Positions 1 to 6,189 of a DNA stretch of 6,614 bases are shown here, piece after piece (position 1 is the stretch's first letter; every line of letters starts with the position of its first letter). The position numbers and the translations under genes are program-made. Source of the DNA: an uncultured Planctomycetaceae bacterium (GTDB lineage Bacteria > Planctomycetota > Planctomycetia > Pirellulales > UBA1268); the NCBI GenBank assembly GCA_937900985.1, contig CALCGM010000209.1:1-6614 (forward strand). Reading direction: 5' to 3'. The notes beneath the pieces are model-generated. The model was not told the DNA's origin. It saw only the letters and a list, made by a program, of their open reading frames with translations, and searched no databases.

Positions 1-621
1 ACGGTCAAGCCCGAAGGCGATCCCCTCCCCTATCCCTTTGAGGACAGCCTCTTTCAGACACCACAGCCTGAGAAACGCTGTCATCCGCGTCGCCTCGGTG
101 GCCGTCGCCACCAGCTGCGTCTCCTCACTGGCAAAGTACCGCTGCGCAAGTGCCATGCAGTCTGCCTGCCGAGCCCTATCTTCGACATCGACACCGATCT
201 CAAATACCTCAGACCAGGCCACGAGCATTCCGCTGCGACACGACGACACACTCCACGACACAGCGGGTGTCGCTGGCAGCCAGGGTCGGCCTTTCGCGTG
301 CACCGCGAAGTCAAGCGTCGCCAAGTCTCCACAGCCTGTGACCAGTGACGCGGCATACCGCCGAAAGGCACGCCGCTGCAGGAATGAACGTCGCACCTCA
401 GGAGTCGCCAGACGCTCGCTCCGCTGTTGTTCGGCATCAGAGAGAACGGCAGCGCACGCCGTTGTCAGGCCGTCGTCTGCGTAAAACGGCGCGAAGAGCA
501 CTGTCACGCCGGCCGCAACCTTGGGCAGCGGCATGGAGAGCGGCTGCGAGACGCCCGCAAAGTGGCGTGTCACCGCAGCAGAAGCGGCCTGCGGATCAGG
601 CTGAGCACTCAGCTTCGACAT
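1..621 (-). CDS. Sfp-type 4'-phosphopantetheinyl transferase (3' end cut by window edge)
   Basis: Transfers the phosphopantetheine arm of coenzyme A to a carrier-protein serine, most simply Ser633 of the synthetase encoded just upstream. I translated the minus strand from the ATG at 621 and found 207 open codons running off the left edge with no stop. Motifs in order: an arginine-rich helix RRSFLQRRAFRR (about 77-88), KGRPWLP (110-116, the family's GKP.LP site), WSVSSC (123-128, at the family's FNxSHS site), the Mg-binding IGVDVE (142-147, Asp145 and Glu147), YFASEE (162-167), and LWCLKEAVLKGIGEG (186-200, with Trp187, Glu191 and Lys195). Sfp-type enzymes are about 220-240 residues, so only a short C-terminus is missing. 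The usual histidine of the SHS site is a serine here (Ser127). The start overlaps the end of the synthetase gene by 26 nt; a GAGAG at 627-631 lies 5 nt ahead. The family is certain from the motifs; the partner is inferred from the neighbourhood. Confidence 0.93.
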   Translation of the reverse strand, partial: MSKLSAQPDPQAASAAVTRHFAGVSQPLSMPLPKVAAGVTVLFAPFYADDGLTTACAAVLSDAEQQRSERLATPEVRRSFLQRRAFRRYAASLVTGCGDLATLDFAVHAKGRPWLPATPAVSWSVSSCRSGMLVAWSEVFEIGVDVEDRARQADCMALAQRYFASEETQLVATATEATRMTAFLRLWCLKEAVLKGIGEGIAFGLDR

Positions 622-3600
622 TTCCACTCTCTTTCTCGCCAGACGGATCGACACGCTCCACAGGACTGCCTCGGTATCGCCCGTGCGGCAAGGCCATGTC
701 CTTAAGCACCAGGCTGTGTGGCTCGACGGTGGTGCCCGCGGCCAAGTCGGCTCCGCCCATGATCGTGGCCCCCACGTTCACCACCCCCCCCGCTCCAAGA
801 TGAAACTGCTTCACCTTGAGCATCATCTCCTCAAAGCTATGCAGCTGAAGAATCCCGTTGACCACAGCATCGTCACCAAGGCTCACTGCATTGAAATCAA
901 ACGCCTGCAGCGGCGAACTGATGATGGCCCGTTTGCCGATTCGGCAGCCCATCCTCCGCAAGATGGGGTTTGCAAGAAGGGAACCAGCGGCAGCCTCCAA
1001 CGGCCGCCTACACCAGACGAAGAAGCAGTCTTGCGCAAAAAAGTAGAAGAAATGCCGCAGCGACCAGAACGGTGTGGCATCATCGCGACCCCAGCGGCTC
1101 CCCACCATCGCTGCCTTAACCACGATCGCCAGCGTCACCAGGGCCATTTCGGTGAGCATCAGCGCCGCCACCGCTGCCAGTAAAGGCGGAGCCCCCAGCG
1201 ACACCATCGCGATCACCAGCAGCGTGTAGACCAGCACCTCAGCAATCGGCAGCAGCGACACCCGCAGCACATCGTTGAGGAGCACGCGCGCACAGAACAG
1301 TCCAAAGCTCGGCAGATCGACCGGGTCTGCTGGCTCCACGTAGCCTGTCGTGGCAAACACCAGGGGCGGATTGCCCGCCACCGTCAGCGGCTGAGATGAC
1401 CGTGTCCGCATCTGTCGCCGAAACCGCACGTCACTCGCCGGTGTCGACACTCCGATGACAAAGCGGCTCGGCAGCTGGCTCGCTTCCACCACCGCGTTGT
1501 TGCCAACGAGCACGTCACCGGGCATGTCAGCCTGACTGAGCTGCAGATGGGTTGCATCATGCGTGAGCACGCTGGTGTAGCAGCCGTGCGACCAGAACAC
1601 CTCAGCCCCCGCACTGACCATCTCCGGCACCAGGTTCATCATCACGTCGCACTCACTGCCCCCCACCCGGCGAAGCCTGAGACCTGCGAGTGCCCGCAGA
1701 TACTGCCCTGTGATCGACCAGCTCCAGATCCGCTGGATCTGGTTCATCTTTCGCTGCCGGGCAAACTGCACGGTGGCCGCAAGACTCCCTAGCGGCAGTA
1801 TCCCAGGCTGCGTGCGGGTGAGCCGCAGAAACAGGCAGCCAACGACCGACGTCACCACCACGCTCAGCCAGGTTGTCACTACGGCATACGCGGCAAGTCC
1901 GGCAAGCAGCACCCCTGGTGGCACCGTCCGCAGACTCACAACCTCAGCTGCCCCACCGCGAAGTGAGAGTCCTGCCGTTGCCCAGGCGACACAGGCCGCA
2001 GGAACCACAACCAGCACCAGTTCGATTGCCAGCTGCAGGCCCACGCGAACGAGCTCGCCACTGACGGAGAGGCGAACCGGTGCCGCCACTCGCTCAGGCC
2101 GCTTGAGCCGGCGTGTGCGGCTGCGGAGTTCGCCAGCCGCTCCCTCCACCTGTTCGTCCCGCCCCACACGTTCGGCAACCGACGAGAGTGGCGTGAGCAC
2201 GCAGCCCTGCCCCAGCGACGCACCGGCGGCGACCCCGGCTCGCATCCCAAGCACGCAGCCGTCTCCGACTTGCACGCGGCCCAGATGCAGGCTCTGCCCC
2301 ACCCAGCGTGACGTACTCACGCAGGCACCAGTCTGGATCGCCACGTCACTCCCCAGGTCCAACAGACACAGCGGCCCGGAAAACTCTGCATCGGTGGCCG
2401 CCTGCAGGTTGCCTCCCACTTTGGCTCCCAGGCACCGCAGCACTGCCGCCATTACCAATGGCCAGCGAAACGATGTGGAGAGAGGACGCAACACCAGCTG
2501 CTGACATCGGCCACGCCACCAGACCCGCAGGTGCATCCAGCTCCACTTGGGATACACGCCCGGTGCGACCTCCCGCCAACGCCGTCCTAGCCCCCATCCC
2601 AGCAGCACGACCCAGGCCAGCGCCGCGAATGGCAGCAGCACTGCGGCAGACGCCACCAGGCTGCCAGCGAGGAGAAAGCCACCAAGCCCGAGCGTGCTGA
2701 CGAGCCGATCGAGCTGGCCCACAGCGACGAGCGTGATCAGGCCCACGACTGCAGGCAGGTAGAGCAGTGTGAGCAGCCCCATCTGAAGAAGTGTGAACAG
2801 CCGGGCCCCGAGCGGCTTCGCAGCGGCCTGATCAGCGGGCTCCGTCGCCGTATCACTCTCCGCATCTCCCGAGAACTCGGCTGCGTCATCAACGGTGTGA
2901 CGGGGACGCTCAGCAACCGCGGCTGCTGTGGCAACCTCCGAGAGCAGGTCTCGCACACTTACTCGATAGCCCGCCATCTGCAGCTGCTGCACGAGTCGGG
3001 CGATCGCGATCGAATGCCCACCATGATCCACAAACCGGTCTCGCCACTGCAGCTGGCTTCCGAGCACATCACGGCAGAGCTGCAGCACCGCCATCTGGTC
3101 ATCGGAAACTATGGCATCAGCACCGTCCTCGGCGACGACCAGCGGATGTTCCTGATCTCCCATCAGAGCTGTCCGCTCGCCGCTGGCAGCCCCGATCGCT
3201 TCGATCTTCGGGAGCATTCCTCGATCGATCTTTCCCGAGAGCGGCTTGAGCACAAAGCTCCGAATCAGAAACAGCCGCGTCGGCACCGAGGGCTCAGGCA
3301 GCTCGGCGGCGAGCGTCTCGAGCACGGTGGCGGCCCAGGCTTCGGGCGCCGCCACCACGTTGTCGTCTTCGAGCAGGTCATCCGCACGCGAGGCCGCCAC
3401 CACAAAGGCGATCAGTTCTTCGCCCTGGTAATCGACCACCGCAGCGTCGATCTCGGCAAACCGCGTCTGTAGCAGATCTTCAATCGGCTGGATCTCAACC
3501 CGATGGCCGCGGACCTTCAGCTGTGCATCAACGCGGCCTAAGAAATGCACCTGCAGCAGCAGAGGATCGATCTGGCAGCGGTCACCGGTGCGGTAGAGCC

Positions 3601-4909
3601 GTCCAAACCGTGGATGCTGGATAAACTTCTCGGCGGTCTGCTCCGGCAGATTGCGATATCCACGAGCCAGATGCACGCCGCCGATGCAGAGCTCACCAGT
3701 TTCCCCATGCCGGCGTTCCTGGAGTCCCCCTTCCTCCAGAATCACATAGGTCACGTTTGGAAATGGAGAGCCAATCGTGACCGGTGCTCCCGGCCGGAGA
3801 CTCTGTCGGCTTGTGTCGGTGCTCGCCTCGGTGGGACCGTAGGTATTGATGATCTGGCGACGACCGCGGGTCCACGGCTCCACCAGTGCCGGAGGAAAGG
3901 CCTCCCCGGCCGGCACGATAAAGCGACAGATCGGCGAGGGGAGATCGATCTCCGGCTGGCTGCTGAGCGTGGTCAGCAGGACGGGCGGGCAGAACAGCAC
4001 CGTCACTTCCGCCTCGACAAGAATCGGCACGAGGTCTGGTCCCGAGCGGACTTCATCCTTCGTCAGCAGAACAACAGTGCAGCCTGACACCCAGGCCGAA
4101 TACATCTCGGAGATGCTGCCGTCGTAGCCGAGCGACGAGGTGAGTGTCGTGGCATCCATCCCGGCAACCAGGTCAAAGGAATCGGCGTAGGTCTGGGCGA
4201 GATTGACATAGCCAGCATGCGGACACTCCACTCCCTTCGGCCTGCCAGTGGTGCCGCTGGTATAGAACAGCGAAGCGAGGCGAACGGTGGGGTCGTCAAG
4301 CCAGGCCGGTGGTCGCACTGTTAGCTCAACATCGGAGAGCTGACAGACATCAACTGTCGGCAGGCTGCGAAATGCGGGCTCTCCACGCGTCAGCACCAGA
4401 ACAGGCTCCGCATCGCTGAGCATGTGGTTGATCAACGCCTCCGGAGCGTCTGTGTCGAGAAAGAGCATCACCCCACCAGCCCGCAGCACCCCGAGGTGTG
4501 CTGCGACGATGTGGGAGCTCTCCTGCGGCATTGCCACCGCGACCACCTGATCTGGGCCTGTGAGGTACGTGGCTACGGCCGCCGCGATTCGGTTGGCCGC
4601 CTGATCGAGCTCGGCATAGGTCAGCCGCTCACCAGTGCTTGGCACCTCAAGCGCCGGAAAAGTTGGGTAGCAAGCGGCGGTGCGGGAAAACACCTCCCAC
4701 AGCCAGTGGACGCCCTCCTGATGCGGGGCATTTATCAGGTGCCGATCAGCAAACCGATCGGTCAGACTGAACGGGCAGGCATCGTCGCGCTCGGAACGCG
4801 ACCACCGCACCACCACGCGATACCGCCACCATGCGGCAGCTGTTAGCAGCAGCATCACGCCAGCAGCGATGGCACTCATCACAGCAGCAGTCGAGATCGG
4901 AGCCATCAC
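596..4909 (-). CDS. Pls-like membrane-bound NRPS: adenylation, carrier, and three membrane/acyltransferase repeats
   Basis: A 1437-residue single-module synthetase. It should adenylate an amino acid, hold it as a carrier thioester and form amide bonds in its C-terminal region, at the inner membrane. There is one hydrophobic segment at about 11-28. Adenylation domain, about 65-570: YTSGTTGRPKG (216-226), YDGSISE (262-268, core A4), NTYGPTEAS (355-363), GELCIGG (405-411), YRTGDR (439-444), GRVDAQLKVRG (458-468) and PLSGKIDR (556-563, catalytic Lys560). Carrier domain, about 604-662, with DHGGHS and phosphopantetheine site Ser633. An acidic linker follows (665-700). Then come three repeats of two membrane segments plus a hexapeptide-like domain: membrane about 705-772, 952-1030 and 1203-1270; soluble parts about 815-910, 1070-1155 and 1310-1415. 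This matches the published Pls plan (A, T, then TM pairs alternating with C1-C3) and TIGR02353; Pls is about 1320 residues. There is no condensation or thioesterase domain. The start is GTG at 4909, or ATG at 4906. Substrate unknown. Confidence 0.95.
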   Translation of the reverse strand: MMAPISTAAVMSAIAAGVMLLLTAAAWWRYRVVVRWSRSERDDACPFSLTDRFADRHLINAPHQEGVHWLWEVFSRTAACYPTFPALEVPSTGERLTYAELDQAANRIAAAVATYLTGPDQVVAVAMPQESSHIVAAHLGVLRAGGVMLFLDTDAPEALINHMLSDAEPVLVLTRGEPAFRSLPTVDVCQLSDVELTVRPPAWLDDPTVRLASLFYTSGTTGRPKGVECPHAGYVNLAQTYADSFDLVAGMDATTLTSSLGYDGSISEMYSAWVSGCTVVLLTKDEVRSGPDLVPILVEAEVTVLFCPPVLLTTLSSQPEIDLPSPICRFIVPAGEAFPPALVEPWTRGRRQIINTYGPTEASTDTSRQSLRPGAPVTIGSPFPNVTYVILEEGGLQERRHGETGELCIGGVHLARGYRNLPEQTAEKFIQHPRFGRLYRTGDRCQIDPLLLQVHFLGRVDAQLKVRGHRVEIQPIEDLLQTRFAEIDAAVVDYQGEELIAFVVAASRADDLLEDDNVVAAPEAWAATVLETLAAELPEPSVPTRLFLIRSFVLKPLSGKIDRGMLPKIEAIGAASGERTALMGDQEHPLVVAEDGADAIVSDDQMAVLQLCRDVLGSQLQWRDRFVDHGGHSIAIARLVQQLQMAGYRVSVRDLLSEVATAAAVAERPRHTVDDAAEFSGDAESDTATEPADQAAAKPLGARLFTLLQMGLLTLLYLPAVVGLITLVAVGQLDRLVSTLGLGGFLLAGSLVASAAVLLPFAALAWVVLLGWGLGRRWREVAPGVYPKWSWMHLRVWWRGRCQQLVLRPLSTSFRWPLVMAAVLRCLGAKVGGNLQAATDAEFSGPLCLLDLGSDVAIQTGACVSTSRWVGQSLHLGRVQVGDGCVLGMRAGVAAGASLGQGCVLTPLSSVAERVGRDEQVEGAAGELRSRTRRLKRPERVAAPVRLSVSGELVRVGLQLAIELVLVVVPAACVAWATAGLSLRGGAAEVVSLRTVPPGVLLAGLAAYAVVTTWLSVVVTSVVGCLFLRLTRTQPGILPLGSLAATVQFARQRKMNQIQRIWSWSITGQYLRALAGLRLRRVGGSECDVMMNLVPEMVSAGAEVFWSHGCYTSVLTHDATHLQLSQADMPGDVLVGNNAVVEASQLPSRFVIGVSTPASDVRFRRQMRTRSSQPLTVAGNPPLVFATTGYVEPADPVDLPSFGLFCARVLLNDVLRVSLLPIAEVLVYTLLVIAMVSLGAPPLLAAVAALMLTEMALVTLAIVVKAAMVGSRWGRDDATPFWSLRHFFYFFAQDCFFVWCRRPLEAAAGSLLANPILRRMGCRIGKRAIISSPLQAFDFNAVSLGDDAVVNGILQLHSFEEMMLKVKQFHLGAGGVVNVGATIMGGADLAAGTTVEPHSLVLKDMALPHGRYRGSPVERVDPSGEKESGNVEAECSA
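627..631 (-). promoter_or_regulatory. Weak ribosome binding site of the phosphopantetheinyl transferase, inside the synthetase gene
   Basis: The minus strand reads GAGAG, 5 nt before the ATG at 621, within the last codons of the synthetase. An in-frame GTG two codons upstream (627-625) is a less likely start. With the 26-nt overlap this suggests translational coupling. Confidence 0.35.
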
Positions 4910-4916
4910 AGGGTTG

Positions 4917-4922
4917 TCCTGT
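4917..4922 (-). promoter_or_regulatory. Ribosome binding site of the Pls-like synthetase
   Basis: The minus strand reads ACAGGA here. It lies 7 nt from the GTG at 4909 and 10 nt from the ATG at 4906. The spacing slightly favours GTG as the start, but the two choices differ by one residue only. Confidence 0.5.
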
Positions 4923-4937
4923 CAGATCACCAGAACA

Positions 4938-5993
4938 TCACGAGCGATCGAAATACCGCTCCATCGTCCCGGTCCGCCGCACATCGAGTGTGACGCAGTG
5001 AAAACCGCCCCCCAGCATCTTTGAGTGTCGCAGCTTGAGCGGGACGACGGTCAGTCCCTTCGACTCCAGCAGCCGAATCAGACCGAGCTGGTCGCGATCG
5101 ACCGCGACGACCTCAGGGCTGAGACTAAACACGTTCATATCAATCCACTCGCTGCCGATCGCCTTGGAGAGATACTCGGCGTTGAAATGATCCGTGTTCT
5201 CCATAGGAGGGCTCATGATCACGTCCCACTTCTGGAGAAACTCAGGAACGGTTGACTCGCTGATCCTTCCAGGATTGCAAAGCACCAGCCCCGGCCGCAG
5301 GGCCGCGAAGGTCGAATCGATGTGGCTCCCGTAGTAGACGCCTTCGAGAAAGTGGACTCGAAAACGCTCGCCCAACACCGTCTGCAGCCATCGCCCACCG
5401 CGGCGGTTGCCTGTGGCACTCACGAGATAGAGCAGGTCTTCACCAAACCGCAACACATTCGCAGCGTCGAACGCCGGCTCATCTTCCCGCGGTGTGGGGC
5501 GACTGAGATCGACGTCAAAGAGTTCATCCCGCAGCATCGGCTTGGGAGCAGCAAACCACTTTGCACCGGAGTCGAGATACTCAAGCAATAGCTCTTTGTA
5601 GCTTGAGCACTCCTGGGACCGGCTGCGAATGACGTTGGGGGTCTCAATGATGCGATCGCCAATCGCCAACAGCACATCACGCGGGCAGTAGTTGTAGTAG
5701 CCCTGGCTCTTCCAGTGGATCGTGGAAAACTCTGCCTCGTGTGGCCAGGTTGTTGGGCGGCGGACCTTCGCTCCCGCCTGCTGCAACACCTTCACAAAGG
5801 CCTCGAGGTCTTCCTCCGTCTCGTCGATAATCCACTGCGGAAAGGGGCCCTGCGGAATCTCCTCGATCGCACGATCGGGATACTCCGCGAGCCGGGTGCT
5901 TGGATCGGCGTAGGGAAACCGAGCGGCCAGTGGGTTGCCGACAATCACCTCTTCGAGTGGATCCCACTCGTTGCAGCTCCAGACTAGCGACAT
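4938..5993 (-). CDS. L-arginine:X amidinotransferase (glycine/inosamine amidinotransferase family)
   Basis: Moves the amidino group of arginine through a cysteine-bound intermediate to an acceptor amine, releasing ornithine; cytosolic, no signal peptide. The protein is 351 residues and resembles vertebrate GATM (AGAT) throughout. Seen motifs: CPRD (103-106, Asp106 matching human Asp170), AKWFAAPKPML (144-154), EPAFDAAN (172-179, Asp176 matching Asp254), YYGSHIDSTF (220-229, His224 and Asp226 matching His303 and Asp305), LCNPGRI (238-244, Arg243), and LGGGFHCVTLDVRR (327-340, nucleophile Cys333 matching Cys407). The catalytic set is complete, so the enzyme should be active. Around the acceptor, human Asn300 and Met302 are Tyr221 and Ser223, closer to StrB1 and CyrA from memory, so glycine cannot be assumed. 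The ATG at 5993 is preferred over an upstream in-frame GTG at 6077, because homology begins here and GAAGGTG sits 8 nt upstream. First gene of the operon, 28 nt before the synthetase. Family very sure, acceptor unknown. Confidence 0.95.
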   Translation of the reverse strand: MSLVWSCNEWDPLEEVIVGNPLAARFPYADPSTRLAEYPDRAIEEIPQGPFPQWIIDETEEDLEAFVKVLQQAGAKVRRPTTWPHEAEFSTIHWKSQGYYNYCPRDVLLAIGDRIIETPNVIRSRSQECSSYKELLLEYLDSGAKWFAAPKPMLRDELFDVDLSRPTPREDEPAFDAANVLRFGEDLLYLVSATGNRRGGRWLQTVLGERFRVHFLEGVYYGSHIDSTFAALRPGLVLCNPGRISESTVPEFLQKWDVIMSPPMENTDHFNAEYLSKAIGSEWIDMNVFSLSPEVVAVDRDQLGLIRLLESKGLTVVPLKLRHSKMLGGGFHCVTLDVRRTGTMERYFDRS

Positions 5994-6001
5994 CGTTCGT
6001 G

Positions 6002-6008
6002 CACCTTC
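6002..6008 (-). promoter_or_regulatory. Ribosome binding site fixing the amidinotransferase start
   Basis: The minus strand reads GAAGGTG, 8 nt before the ATG at 5993. It supports this ATG over the longer in-frame reading from a GTG at 6077, whose extra 28 residues are basic and unlike the family N-terminus. Confidence 0.6.
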
Positions 6009-6021
6009 AGCTAAAAATAAG

Positions 6022-6049
6022 GACTCACTCAACCAACGAGTGACTAGTC
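6022..6049. repeat. Imperfect inverted repeat in the operon leader
   Basis: GACTCACTC (6022-6030) can pair across the loop AACCAAC (6031-6037) with GAGTG (6038-6042) and AGTC (6046-6049), leaving a 3-nt bulge. It starts 29 nt upstream of the amidinotransferase ATG. It could be an operator half-site pair or a leader hairpin; there is no T-run, so it is not a standard terminator. Confidence 0.35.
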
Positions 6050-6088
6050 TCCTCGACCATGCCCGACGTGGAAACACCGGTGCCTCTC

Positions 6089-6104
6089 GCCTGAACTGTC
6101 AGGC
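6089..6104. repeat. Short perfect dyad, possible operator
   Basis: GCCTGA (6089-6094) and TCAGGC (6099-6104) are exact inverted copies around ACTG. It lies near the middle of the divergent intergenic region, where a regulator of either gene could bind. Such a dyad can occur by chance. Confidence 0.3.
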
Positions 6105-6121
6105 TTCTCAGCATATCGGGT

Positions 6122-6150
6122 TTGCCCATTGTGCCGATGGAAAGTAGGGT
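6122..6150 (+). promoter_or_regulatory. Candidate promoter of the secreted-protein gene
   Basis: TTGCCC (6122-6127), a 17-nt spacer and TAGGGT (6145-6150) keep the key positions of a sigma-70 promoter (TTG, and TA...T) and lie at a sensible distance from the ribosome binding site at 6172. The match is weak (4/6 and 3/6), and planctomycete promoters are poorly known, so this is only a candidate. Confidence 0.25.
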
Positions 6151-6171
6151 CAAGAGGAACCGTTTCCTGCC

Positions 6172-6177
6172 GGAGGA
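6172..6177 (+). promoter_or_regulatory. Ribosome binding site of the secreted-protein gene
   Basis: A GGAGGA, close to the anti-16S ideal, stands 12 nt before the ATG at 6190. The spacing is a little long, but no nearer in-frame start exists and the signal peptide begins exactly at this ATG. Confidence 0.6.
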
Positions 6178-6189
6178 CCTTACCCCGCA

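Larger units (their letters stand above)
5994..6189. promoter_or_regulatory. Divergent intergenic region serving both transcription directions
   Basis: These 196 nt separate the start of the minus-strand operon from the start of the plus-strand secreted-protein gene, so both promoters should lie here. Seen in it: an A/T-rich patch (6013-6020) next to the operon's ribosome binding site, two short dyads (6022-6049 and 6089-6104), and a weak plus-strand promoter-like pair (6122-6150). I found no convincing sigma-70 pair for the minus strand. No RNA gene or riboswitch is recognisable. Confidence 0.5.

Noticed and set aside
81..437. 118-codon minus-strand frame inside the left-edge gene
   Set aside because: It is in a different frame from the phosphopantetheinyl transferase and shows only Arg/Trp-rich shadow composition.
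38..803. Overlapping plus-strand frames of 148 and 152 codons near the left edge
   Set aside because: They are antisense to the phosphopantetheinyl transferase, whose family motifs are clear on the minus strand.
1710..2504. 264-codon open frame on the plus strand
   Set aside because: It lies wholly opposite the synthetase membrane/acyltransferase region and has the Arg/Pro/Ser/Thr-rich look of a high-G+C shadow frame, without domains.
4910..4937. Terminator or promoter between amidinotransferase and synthetase
   Set aside because: The 28-nt gap holds a ribosome binding site only, with no stem followed by a T-run.
6091..6102. LexA/SOS box at CTGAACTGTCAG
   Set aside because: The spacing between CTG and CAG is 6, not that of the known CTGT-N8-ACAG box, and it does not match the Gram-positive GAAC-N4-GTTC form.
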